64,000 nt of DNA, taken from the NCBI GenBank assembly GCA_028583405.1, contig CM053253.1:5450796-5514795 (forward strand). The letters are read 5' to 3'. The position numbers and the translations under genes were made by a program. The notes beneath the pieces were generated by a model. The model did not search any database, was not told the DNA's origin, and was given only the letters and a program-made list of their open reading frames with translations. The stretch is from Pogonophryne albipinna. Lineage: Eukaryota; Chordata; Actinopteri; Perciformes; Artedidraconidae. This document shows, piece by piece, positions 1-9,684 of this stretch; position 1 is the first letter of the stretch, and the number at the start of each line of letters is the position of its first letter.

Positions 1-440
1 AAACATTAGAAAGTGATGCTCCTGACTACCATACAAGTTTAAGAAGATAATATTGGTTTTAAAGAATTCAAAGCTATAAATAAACGGCAACAGGCTCTTT
101 AACCAAGGCACTGTTAGCCTAACATGTAAACTAGTTGTTCACACTAATCCTAATAGTATCACTTAATATTAGCAAATTTTATTTTATTTTTTAAAACATA
201 TTGATGTAAATACATACACATATCGATTTGTTGTATAAATATTGCAAATCAAAACCTTTATTCACTAATAATTACCAAAAAATCGTAGTTCTATCTCCTG
301 TTATCAATGCATTCACATTGCCCGCCATGAACTTCCGTGGAACGATCCTCGTCTACATGAACCACGTGACGATAACCGTTTTTGGACTTCCGTTGTCGTA
401 ACTCTTCTATCTATATGGCGCTGGCCTGAACAAGTCAGGA
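1..440. other. AT-rich non-coding flank
   Basis: No gene is supported here. The first 300 bases are AT-rich. From about 300 the composition becomes more GC-balanced and runs into the open frame that follows. No terminal repeats or known repeat family were recognised. Confidence 0.4.
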
Positions 441-956
441 GTGAAATTGTTTATCTCTAACATATTCAACTGCCTGCGTCATCAATCTGTTCCCTCTGCC
501 AAGGACAAGCAGCAAGAGGAATCAAAACAGGAGAAAGACACAACACATCGCGCAGAAAACCCTGAAGAATTATCACTGCACCCGCCTCAGGAATGTTCTG
601 ATTATGGGAGACCTATGAGACACATGGAGGACTCTCCACTGCCCGTCACCCCCCCCCCTGTCAACGCCTTTGAGGATACTCCGTTCACCCTTTCACCCTC
701 GCCCACCCTCCTGGAGATCGTTGAACACATGAAGGAGATACAGAGGGTTGGCACCGATTCCTTCCTGGAGTTCAATAACCAAACTAAGGCGATATGCAGG
801 AATGGCAGCATGTCCTTTACCCCCGCTCCTCAACGACGCCCACCAAAATCACCGCAGAGACGCGCACCATCTCCCCCGTCTTCATCAAGAAAGCATCTGC
901 AGTCTCCGAAGCCTGATAAGGATGTGTGTGTACAAAATGCAACAAACTCTTACTGA
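441..956 (+). other. Unidentified open frame, proline- and charge-rich
   Basis: A 171-codon open frame with no recognised domain. It opens at a GTG, and the first ATG lies near 615, so it is more likely part of an exon or a decayed mobile element than a complete gene. The N-terminal third is rich in Glu, Lys and Gln. The middle holds Pro-rich stretches around a short hydrophobic/acidic segment (LLEIVEHMKEIQRVGTDSF). The C-terminal third is basic and proline-rich (PQRRPPKSPQRRAPSPP). It ends about 10 bases before the sequence becomes recognisable as L2 LINE endonuclease. It could be host sequence into which a 5'-truncated LINE inserted, or a diverged upstream part of the same element. No function is assigned. 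Confidence 0.25.
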
Positions 957-964
957 TATGTATA

Positions 965-1415
965 CTGTGCAAGCTTTTTTGATGACTTTACTGAACTGCT
1001 GTCTATAGTGTGTATTGACATTGACCGTCTAGTCATTGTTGGTGATTTTAACATCCATGTTGACAACCCCCAGGACAGAGGGGCTAAAGAACTGTTTTGT
1101 GTTCTTGATAGCTATGGACTGACTCAGCATGTGACGGAGCCCACGCACAATAAGGGGCACACTCTGGACTTAATTATCTCAAAGGGTCTGAATATCTCTA
1201 AGGTTATGGTGACTGATGTTGCACTCTCTGATCATTCCTGTGTTTTCTTTGAGAGCTCTATTTCTGTTCACAACATTGTTCAGAAAGAGGTAACCACAAA
1301 GCGATATTTAACTGAAAATACTAGGGAAATGTTTACTCAGAATTTTTCTTCCACACTTGCCCCTGCTAACATCTCAGTAAATGAGCTAGTAGATCATTTT
1401 AATTCAAAAAATTAA
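965..1415 (+). pseudogene. LINE endonuclease domain, C-terminal part
   Basis: This frame encodes the second half of an exonuclease-endonuclease-phosphatase domain. The core GDFNIHVDNPQDRG, the THNKGHTLDLII stretch and the SDHSCVF catalytic histidine region are all visible. In L2/CR1-type elements this domain nicks the target DNA. The frame becomes readable as LINE from about 965, before the first ATG at 1008. It stops at 1413-1415 where the frame is lost; the homologous protein continues in another frame from about 1416. It is a fragment, not a gene. Confidence 0.85.
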
Positions 1416-2990
1416 AAATGTTATAGATGCCATTGCTCCAACTAAGGTAAAGGAAGTGTCTGGCAAGAAAATATCTCCATGGAGAAAGGCCATGACCGTG
1501 AAAACAGAAAAAAGAGAATGTCGAAAAGCTGAACGCAGGTGGCGAAAAACAAATCTCCAGGTTCACTTTGAAATCTATAAAGAGAGACTTGGCCTTTATA
1601 ATTTGGAATTGAAAAATGCACGACAATCGTTCTTCTCTGACATCATTACCAAAAACAAAAACAACGCACGTGCCTTGTTTGCTACCGTCGACAGACTAAC
1701 TAACCGCCCAGTGTCAGTAGCCTCTGAATTTCTATCCACCAGGGCGTGCAATGATTTTGCCTTCTTCACTGACAAAATTTAGAAAATCAGACAAGCAGTC
1801 AGTGCCTCTGCATCAGGTACAGCAAATGTGTTGTCTCTGTGTCCACCTAATATCAATTCAAACACCATGACACAATTCCATCAGATTAATGATAAAAACC
1901 TAGAGGACATTATACAACTTCTGAAATCCTCCTCCTGCTGCCTTGATATTATTCCAACAGGATTTTTCAAAGATGTTTTGCCTTGCATGGCCTTAGATCT
2001 ACTTCATATAGTAAACAAATCTCTTCACTCAGGTATTTTTCCACAGGCCCTGAAAACTGCAGTCATTAAACCGCTCTTAAAAAAGAATAATCTAGATGCT
2101 TCAGTAATGAACAATTACAGGCCCATATCAAACCTCCCATTTCTAGGTAAAATCATTGAAAAAGTTGTTTTTCAACAGTTGAGTAATTTCTTGCATTTAA
2201 ATAACTGTTTGGATGTGTTCCAGTCAGGCTTTCATCCAAACCACAGCACTGAGACTGCTCTTGTAAAGGTCTTTAATGACATCCACTTAAACACAGACAG
2301 TGGCAGAACTTCAGTGTTAGTATTACTAGATCTCAGTGCTGCGTTTGACACTGTTGACCACAGCATATTACTAGACCGACTAGAAAACTGGGTGGGACTT
2401 TCGGAAACAGTTCTAAATTGGTTTGAATCCTACTTAAAGGACAGAAACAACTTTGTTTCTATAGGTAAATACACATCTGAGTTGACAAATATGACATGTG
2501 GGGTTCCTCAAGGCTCCATCTTGGGGCCTCTTCTCTTTAACATCTACATGCTACCACTGGCTCAGATAATGAAAAACAACAAAATAAGTTACCATAGCTA
2601 TGCGGAAGACACACAAATTTACGTAACAATTTCACCAGGAGACTATGCTCCAATTCAAACACTGAGTAAGTGCATTGAACAAATCAATGACTGGATGTGT
2701 CAGAACTTTCTCCAATTAAACAAAGATAAAACTGAGGTAATGGTTTTTGGAGCCAGGGCAGAACGTATAAAAGTTAGCGCTGAGCTTCAGTCTGCAATGT
2801 TCAAAACAACAGATAAAGCCAGAAATCTAGGTGTAGTCATGGACTCTGACCTGAGTTTCAACAGTCACATTAAAACAGTTACTAAATCAGCCTACTATCA
2901 CCTAAAGAATATATCTAGGATTAAAATGACGAATGTCACAGCAGGATTTGGAAAAACTTGTCCATGCCTTTATCTTCAGTAGACTCGACT
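1416..2990 (+). pseudogene. LINE reverse transcriptase, broken by a stop and frameshifts
   Basis: This frame carries the endonuclease-RT linker, interrupted by a TAG at 1780-1782, and then the reverse transcriptase fingers and palm. Visible motifs in order are VIKPLLKK, NNYRPISNLPF, FQSGFHPNHSTETAL, LDLSAAFDTVDHSILL (RT motif A with its Asp), GVPQGSILGPLLF (motif B) and YAEDTQIY (motif C). Motif C should be YADD, and the first of the two catalytic aspartates is a glutamate (GAA at 2605-2607). The remaining thumb and C-terminus follow in a third frame from about 2950. With a stop, frameshifts and an altered active site, this copy cannot make active RT. Confidence 0.9.
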
Positions 2991-3430
2991 ACTGCAATGG
3001 TGTCTTTGCAGGTCTCACTAAAAAATCTATTAGAAAGCTGCAGCTGATTCAGAACGCCGCTGCTCGAGTCCTCACTAACACTAAGAAAGTGGATCACATC
3101 ACTCCTGTTCTGAAGTCTTTACACTGGCTTCCTGTGTGTCAAAGAGTAGATTTCAAAATACTGCTGCTGGTTTATAAAGCACTGAATGGTTTAGGCCCAA
3201 AATACATTTCTGACCTCCTGCTAAATTATGAACCATCCAGATCTCTCAGGTCTTCAGGGATTGGTCAGCTTTCTGTCCCCAGAGTCAGAACTAAACATGG
3301 AGAAGCAGCGTTCAGTTATTATGCTCCAAATATCTGGAACAAACTCCCAGAAACCTACAGGTCCGCTGCAACTCTGACTACTTTTAAATCCAGGCTGAAG
3401 ACTTTTCTTTTTGTCGCTGCTTTTAATTGA
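2933..3430 (+). pseudogene. LINE ORF C-terminal region
   Basis: This is the last part of the L2 polyprotein, in a frame offset from the RT core. It contains the strongly conserved stretch SRLDYCNGVFAGL, the AARVLTNTKKVDHITPVLKSLHWLPV segment and the C-terminal FKSRLKTFLF, all typical of L2 elements in fish. It is continuous with the preceding RT except for one frameshift near 2940-2960. Confidence 0.88.
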
Positions 3431-3701
3431 ACTATTCATATCTTAGACTGCACTGTAACTTTTAACCATGTATTTTTTCTTTTAATGTTTATTTTATTAG
3501 CTTTTCTTTTTAATGACTGATTTTAAATGCCATTTTCTTAATGTCTTTCATTTTTTGTAAAGCACTTTGAATTGCCTTGGGTTGAAAAGTGCTATATAAA
3601 TAAACTTGCCTTGCCTTGCCTTGCTCTCAACTTTCTGGCTGTCTCCATTCAGGAGGTAAAACTTTTTTTTTCTTTGAGATGGAAAACTACTGCTCAAGGC
3701 T

Positions 3702-3731
3702 TTTGAAGTGCACTCTTCAGTGCACTTCAAA
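3702..3731. repeat. Perfect 12-bp hairpin
   Basis: Arms TTTGAAGTGCAC and GTGCACTTCAAA flank a 6-base loop. It lies just downstream of the LINE tail. No function is assigned. Confidence 0.7.
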
Positions 3732-3904
3732 TTAATCTTGATTAATTTGAACTGGAACAAGAAATTCTATTGCTGTAGGCGGCAGTTTGTGACATAGAGC
3801 AGTTTTTCCCTGACAATAAATATTAATATATTTTCCTTACAGGCACCTTAGAGGGACACATTTCAACGTTTAATAACAGAGTTTGGTGACGCTGCTGTTT
3901 GCTG

Positions 3905-4510
3905 CTTGTGTGCAGTTGGACAATAGCCGCATTCACACCGCAGGACTTTCCCTGGTACTTTGGTTCTTTAGTTCCGTTAGTACCAATAATGTCGCGTTCA
4001 CACCGCCGGGACTACTCAGTGCGGGGAACTCTTTTAGCCATTTTCAGACCCTGCTAGAGAGGTGGTACGAACCTGGTGATAAAAGAGTGCCAATTTCTAT
4101 TCTATTTCTATTGGCTGGGCGAATTGCAAACCACGCCCCGTTAGACTCTGAATTTATTTTGTTAGGCAGCCATTTTTTTCCTCGCTACAAAACCACATCC
4201 ACACCTGAGCGAGTAGTTTTTTTGTACTTTAAAGCAGTTATGACCACACGTACTACAACACCGGAGCGGTGGAATGATGAGGAAGTGTCGGCGCTTCTGG
4301 CAATTTACTCCGAGGACGGGATGCAGCAGCTTCTACAGAAAGCAGTTCCCAACTCCAAATGTTTTGAGCGATGTTCGCAAAAGCTACTTGAGCTGGGAAT
4401 CGTGCACAGTGCACACAGATGCCGGGTAAAAATAAAGAAACTCAGGTAGGACTATAAAAAAATTAAAGACCACAATAATAAGAGTGGTAACGATTTTCTA
4501 TTGTTATTAT
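3905..4510 (+). mobile_element. DNA-transposon fragment with Myb/SANT-like domain
   Basis: The 5' part contains the GCATTCACACCGC and GCGTTCACACCGCC motifs seen near the ends of fish non-autonomous DNA transposons. Downstream, from an ATG at 4240, it encodes a Myb/SANT-like trihelix domain (RWNDEEVSALLAIYSEDG, then CRVKIKKLR) of the kind carried as an accessory DNA-binding protein by PIF/Harbinger-type elements and by related host genes. A TAG at 4447-4449 interrupts the domain, and the same frame continues with DYKKIKDHNNKSG, the expected continuation. No transposase follows; the sequence runs straight into the minisatellite block. Family assignment to Harbinger is an inference. Confidence 0.55.
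4240..4449 (+). pseudogene. Myb/SANT-like DNA-binding domain, premature stop
   Basis: Sixty-nine codons from the ATG at 4240 encode three predicted helices: a tryptophan-anchored first helix (WNDEEVSALLAIY), a middle segment (KCFERCSQKLLELGI) and a recognition-helix region (HRCRVKIKKLR). In intact relatives the protein continues with a basic YKKIKD segment. Here that segment is present in frame but lies behind the TAG stop, so the gene looks truncated by a nonsense change. It probably bound transposon ends or host DNA. No neighbouring nuclease gene is visible. Confidence 0.5.
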
Positions 4511-4542
4511 TATGTTATTATATATAGCGGAGGACCCGGAAG

Positions 4543-4677
4543 GGATCTCGGGCGGACGGCCCGGGGGCAAGGCAGAGACCATGGAGGGGGTCTCGGGCGG
4601 ACGGCCCGGGGGCAAGGCAGAGACCATGGAGGGGATCTCGGGCGGACGGCCCGGGATCAAGGCAGAGTCCATGGAGG
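4543..4677. repeat. 45-bp minisatellite, three units
   Basis: Three near-identical 45-bp units contain GGCGGACGGCCCGGG and GGCAGAGACCATGGAGGGG. The period is a multiple of three, so a frame stays open through it on both strands. Confidence 0.85.
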
Positions 4678-4719
4678 GGGGCCGAGCATGAGGGCGAAGG
4701 CAGCGGCTGGAAGAGTCAG

Positions 4720-4895
4720 GGGGCCGGACCCGAGGGCGCGGACCGCATCCGAGAAAGTCAGGGGGCCGGGCTCGAGGGCGAAGACCACGGCACTCAGGGG
4801 GCCGGGCTCGAGGGCGAAGACCGCGGCACTCAGGGGGCCGGGCTCCAAGGCGAAGACCGCGGCTCTCAGGGGGCCGGGCTCGAGGGCGAAGCAGG
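4720..4895. repeat. 36-bp minisatellite, about five units
   Basis: Units begin GGGGGCCGGGCTCGAGGGC and end in GCACTCA-like sequence. The first unit is 42 bp and the others 36 bp. On the minus strand the units read as Arg/Pro-rich repeats (RPRARPPE...). Confidence 0.85.
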
Positions 4896-5040
4896 CGGCA
4901 ACGGAACAACTCCGGAGGACGGGCAGGAAGGCGCTGACGGGACAGCTCCGGAGGCCGGGCAGGACCCGGTGTCGGCCGGTCAGGAACCGGAGCCGGTGGG
5001 ACAGGCTTCGGCAGGATCCCCCATGGAAGAGGACTAGGAG

Positions 5041-5820
5041 TTGGCAGGACCCCCGGCGAGACAGTTGACGGTGGGACCTCCAACGGAACAAGACATGGGA
5101 TTGGCAAGACTCTCAGCGGGACCTCGAACGGAACAGGTCATGGAGTTGGCAGGACCCCCGGCAGAAGAGTTGTCGGCGGGACCTCCAACGGCACAGGACA
5201 TAGGGTTGGCAGGACCCCCGGCAGAAGAGTAGTCGGCGGGACCCCAAACGGGACAGGACATAGGGTTGGCAGGACCCCCGGCAGAAGAGCAGTCGGCGGG
5301 ACCCCCAACGGTACAGGACATAGGGTTGGCAGGACCCCCGGCAGAAGAGTAGTCGGCGGGACCTCCAACGACACAGGACACAGGGTTGGCAGGACCACCG
5401 GCAGAAAAGCAGTCGGCGGGACCCCCAACGGGACAGGACATAGGGTTGGCAGGACCCCGGGCAGAAGAGTAGTCGGCGGGACCCCCAACGGGACAGGACA
5501 TGGAGTTGGCAGGACCCCCGGTAGAAGAGTAGTCGGCGGGACCTCCAACGGCACAGGACACAGGGTTGGCAGGACCCCCGGCAGAAGAGCAGTCGGCGGG
5601 ACCCCCAACAGGACAGGACACCGGGTTAGCAGGACCCCCGGCAGAAGAGTAGTCGGCGGGACCCTCAACGGGACAGGACACAGGGTTGGCAGGACCCCCG
5701 GCAGGAGAGCAGTCGGCGGGACCTCCAACGGGACAGGACATAGGGTTGGCAGGACCCCCGGCAGAAGAGTAGTCGGCGGGACCCCCAACGGGACAGGACA
5801 TGGAGTTGGCAGGACCCCCA
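5041..5820. repeat. 60-bp minisatellite, 13 units
   Basis: Thirteen tandem units of exactly 60 bp each contain GGCAGGACCCCCGGCAGAAG and AGTCGGCGGGACC. Units differ by scattered substitutions and show no length change, so the register is perfect across 780 bp. On the minus strand each unit encodes 20 residues, and more than one minus frame is open over long stretches. On the plus strand TAG codons recur in alternate units. Confidence 0.93.
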
Positions 5821-5839
5821 GCGGAACCTCCAACGGCAC

Positions 5840-6335
5840 TTCAGTAGGGACTTGAGTAGGGACTTGAGATGGGACTCGAGAGAGAGAGCTTGAGAGGGAA
5901 CTCGAGAGGGAACTCGAGAGGTGACTAGAAAGGGGACTCGAGAGGGGACTCGAGAGGGGACTGGAGAGGAAACTGGAGAGGGGAGGTGACTTGAGAGGAA
6001 ACTGGAGAGGGGACTCGAGAAGGGACTCGAGATGGACCTAGAGAAGGGACTTGGGAAGGGACTAGAGGAGGGACTAGAGAGGGGTCTTGAGAAGGGACTA
6101 GAGAAGGGACTTGAGTTGGGACTAGAGAGGGGACTTGAGTTGGGACTAGAGAGGGGACTCGAGATGGGACTAGAGAAGGGACTAAAGATGGGACTTGGGA
6201 AGGGACTAGAGGAGGGACTAGAGGAGGGACTAGAGAAGGGACTAGTTAAGGGACCAGAGGAGGGACTGGAGAGGGGAGTAGAGAAGGGACTAGAAGGGAC
6301 TAGAGAAGGGACTTGGGAAGGGATTTGGGAAGGGA
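5840..6335. repeat. Degenerate 12-bp minisatellite
   Basis: Variants of GGGACTAGAGAA, GGGACTCGAGAG and GGGACTTGAGAA repeat with a 12-bp base period and some 18- or 24-bp higher-order units. The plus strand from 6032 reads as a KGLEEGLERGLEKGL-type repeat and the minus strand as SSPFSSP-type. Both are low-complexity translations. Confidence 0.85.
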
Positions 6336-6336
6336 T

Positions 6337-6356
6337 AATCCTAACCCTAACCCTAT
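6337..6356. repeat. Short telomere-like CCTAACCCTAACCCTA motif
   Basis: About two and a half CCCTAA hexamers sit exactly at the end of the 12-bp minisatellite and beside the left end of the next repeat. It is too short to be a telomeric array. Confidence 0.6.
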
Positions 6357-6363
6357 AATCTGT

Positions 6364-7402
6364 GTTCCGATAATCCAAAAATCAGCTCCTAAATTCTAAC
6401 CCTATCCTATTCCTTGACCTCTGAGTGAAACGTCACGGGGTTAAGGGATAGTGGATAGGAGAATTCAAAAGGACTTAGGAGAAGAGACCGCGGTACTTTA
6501 GAGAATCCGAATGCACTTTCACTATCCGACGTGTTTATGATGCGCCAGCGGACGTCATGAATGTGCGTCTGCTGCTGTGGGGAAACTATGGAAACTACAG
6601 TTTTCTATAGCGGACTACAACATGGATGTATAATAAGAACGAGGGACTCATCTAGAGACTCTGCACCGTGCTCTGATGCTGTTGCTTTATGCTTTATGAA
6701 CGTGGACAACAGAGAAACATATTCTTCATGACCAAAGTTGGAATTGAAATAAAAAAGGAAAGTGAAACGTATGCTCATCTCCCTCTCCCTCCGGTCCACA
6801 TTAATACAAATGAACCCGATCCGTATGATTGTATGAACTATGAAAATATCTTAAAATCAATACAAATGTATTTATTATAAACGTTAGTCCTTAACATCTA
6901 TCACTGTGTATATCACCATTCAAACATCTTTTAAAAGTTGAACAAACTCCACACAGCTCAGTAAAGACTGTGAAATGTTGACTTTATTTGATCATTTCAG
7001 TAAAAACTTACGTTCATATTTCTCTTTTTGATTATAATACTGATGAACGTTCAGAACAAAGCACTTTGGCAACTTACCACATACGTTTTAAAATGCTTAA
7101 TAAGCACCGTAACGTTCATGATATAATTTCTCGGTCATAATCGGTTGTTTCCGTGAACGGCCGACTGTTGAGTGACGGCAAATGCTGCGGCTGCAATGCA
7201 TTGTGGGGCAGCATTTTCCCCTCTCCTTTCGTCAAGGGAGGTCCAGTGGTTCCTAAGCTAAAGGAGGTTATAAAGGAAGTTTGAAACCTCCTTTCCTTTC
7301 ATTTAGAGAATTGGAACGGCACTTAACATGGCTGCCACTGACGTACTTCCGGGTCATTTCACTTGGTTAGGAAGGTTCCTAAGCTAAATGGACTATTGGA
7401 AC
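6364..7402. mobile_element. Inverted-repeat element, copy 1 (R1)
   Basis: The left end GTTCCGATAATCC and right end GGACTATTGGAAC are imperfect inverted repeats, and the match continues inward (TCAGCTCCTAA against TTCCTAAGCT). The 1,039-bp body has no long transposase frame, so this looks like a non-autonomous DNA transposon. A second copy with the same ends occupies 12583-15870, interrupted by another insertion. The class could not be decided from the sequence. Confidence 0.6.
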
Positions 7403-7545
7403 GCAACCCTGCTTAAAACTAATTTCCCTGCTTCTCGTGGTTTCCTTGCGTCTCTCCATGCTTCCCTGGTGGGAGGGACTAGTCACAGGGAAACGACGCA
7501 AGTGAGGGACGCAAGGAATCCATTTAACCGAAGTGAGAAGGACCC
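7403..7545. repeat. Short copy of repeat Y beside R1
   Basis: The segment from AAAACTAATTTCCCTGC to GAAGTGAGAAGGACCC is nearly identical to 16787-16921. In both places it follows the right end of the R element with the same spacing, but here about 0.9 kb present in the other copy is missing. Confidence 0.65.
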
Positions 7546-9680
7546 ACAGACAGATAAACAAGACAAAACACAACGCAGACAGAAAACCAAAGACAGATCT
7601 AGACAAGACAAAACACAACACAGACAGATCGTGACAGTTACAGCAAGAAAAGAGCCAAAGACAGCTTAATATTAACCAAGAAGCATGCATAAAAAAATAT
7701 TAAAGATACAAAAATTACACAATTTACAAAATACACATCCTGTAACAGTTCTGTATGGGCTCAGAACAGTCTCATAATAACACATCCACACAGAAGGATT
7801 CACACTTGTATTTCCGGATCCATACTTGTGTTTTTCAAAGCACACACAAATGTGTTCCGTTTCATATGCAAATAACATCTAAATATAGAAAAAAGTTTTA
7901 CATATGTATTTTTGATCCTCACATATTAGTTTTCCGTTTAACAACTCTGCACCTGCAAACAAAAACCGCTTTCTGTGCACGGATCGCTGTGCATTCGTGT
8001 GTGGGCTTTTTGAGACTCCCCTGACGGTCACCCGATTCGATAATTATTTCTATCTATAGCAGATGTCTCCTCAATTCTAAGCCAATCACATGAGTGCGCC
8101 CACGAGGGTATGATTTATTGCGTTCATGACGTAGCGCTTCATGTACGCTCTCAGTACATTGCCACTTTCCGAACAGGAAATGCCCGCAAATACAATCTTT
8201 TATATAATTAAGGTACAGCGCCACTTTCCGAACCATTAATGAATGCTTGTGTACAAAAAAACGGCAGGCAAAACCGTTTTAAATGTGTGTTTCCTGTATG
8301 GGGAATACAGCTGCTTTATTTATGTCTGTATGAAGTTGTTGTGAGTGTGGAGGGAGCAGCTACAGGTTAGCTTAGCCTGATTGATCACTGGCCTGTACTA
8401 CAGACCCTGGATGTCTCCGAGTTATCTGGCTTAACTAACAAGCGAGATCTCACTAAGCGGTCCTACGACGCTGGTTATCAACTCAGTAAATCCCAAACAT
8501 CTCTAACCAAAATTCTTCTACCCTTATACCCTCCATTACAAAGTGCACCATGATGGATGTGGCTGAGGTCGAAGTGTTTTCAGGAAGGTTCATGTATAAA
8601 GAGAACTGAGCCGTGTCAGAAGCAGGACTCTGTTCATTCCTATATTCCACAATGTGTTTTGACAGAAATACGACTGAACTGACTCGACTTCCAGCATCAG
8701 CCTCCATGGCGTTAGAACAGGACTTATTATTGGAACTGAAACACTCAGGTAATCTGAACAACACAGTAACTGAACTCTTCAGAAAGAAAGAAAGGAGGAT
8801 GGTTTTTGGGTACAAATAATCAAACGTATTGGTGAGTAATGGCTATAATGACTTATATTTAACATTGTTGATATTTTCTTGTCATTTCATTAGTAAATAT
8901 TGTTGCTTCTGCTAGAGAGGATGTGCGGCGCAGCAGTGAAAGGAGGCTTGTTGAATTGTGTTGTTTGGTGCTCTTGCTTTAGTAATGGCATTCATTCTCG
9001 CTACATTAGAAACCTGTCTGTGAAGCAGCGTCCTGTTATACTGCGTTAATGTATCATATTAATGGCTTCTATAGCCGTGACGTCATAATAATGCTATTAG
9101 GAGGTGGATTCATTCAGGAAGACACTACTGAAGGCCTAGGTGTGAAATGCACGGCCTGTTACTGTTTTCAACATAACTCATTTGAAGATATTATGATTAC
9201 ATAGAACATAGAACACACCATTTTTATTTTTCATAGCTCCTTTATTATTTATTGGTAATGGTTTTTGTTTCACACTAAAGCCGATTAGGGGCCGGTGTGT
9301 AGGAGCCATTTTATGGATGTTGTTGGTGTCTCAGTTTACTTTATATTTATACTGCAATATTATTTTTGGACACTTGTTGGCGGGGGTTAGCTGCACTGTG
9401 TGTATACAAGGGGTCATAGAGGTGACCGGAGAGGACACAGGAGGAAGAACATCGATTCCACCAGCCCGGCGGCAGATGCTCATACGACAACCTTTGACAC
9501 ATTATAATTAAACCTTGGTATGTAAAGTTAAATAAACATCATTATAAACTGCAGCAAAAGACCGGAAATTCATCTGTTTGTGTCTGCGTCTGGATCACTC
9601 CAAACCCTCCTGTGAAGTAATGGCAAAAGGATATAGGACATTGGAACATTAAAATTGCCATTACAATTATTGTTGAGAAC
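7546..9680. other. Non-coding stretch between repeats
   Basis: No recognised gene. A 68-codon frame (8613-8819, beginning MSEAGLCSFLYSTMC) and a longer frame on the opposite strand overlap at 8483-8819; neither resembles a known family. The sequence is of mixed composition without clear terminal repeats. Confidence 0.35.
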
Positions 9681-9684
9681 ATTA

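Larger units (their letters stand above)
965..3625 (+). mobile_element. L2-clade LINE, 5'-truncated and broken
   Basis: Non-LTR retrotransposon copy. The sequence starts inside the apurinic-type endonuclease domain (LVIVGDFNIHVDN, then the SDH of ALSDHSCVF), continues through a basic linker and a full reverse transcriptase, and ends in an L2-type 3' UTR with an AAGCACTTTGAATTGCC-like motif, GCTATATAAATAAA and a repeated TTGCC tail at about 3605-3624. The missing 5' part of the endonuclease is the usual signature of incomplete target-primed reverse transcription. The copy is dead: a frameshift near 1411, an in-frame TAG at 1780-1782 and a second frameshift near 2940-2960 split the ORF, and the catalytic YADD box reads YAED. 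Confidence 0.92.
4463..5839 (-). other. Long minus-strand open frame through the minisatellites
   Basis: One minus-strand frame is open from 5839 down to about 4463 apart from a single TGA near 5136, where neighbouring units carry TGT. It would encode a Pro/Leu/Val-rich repeat (period 20 residues) followed by Arg/Pro-rich repeats (period 12, then 15). No domain, signal peptide or splice context was recognised. Openness is expected by chance when tandem periods are multiples of three and the unit lacks a stop, so coding status is doubtful. It could be a decayed low-complexity protein gene or purely a repeat by-product. Confidence 0.2.

Noticed and set aside
5665..6378. Minus-strand Ser/Pro frame and plus-strand EGLEKGL frame over the 12-bp array
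   Set aside because: Low-complexity translation of a tandem repeat. Several frames are open at once and none has an independent domain.
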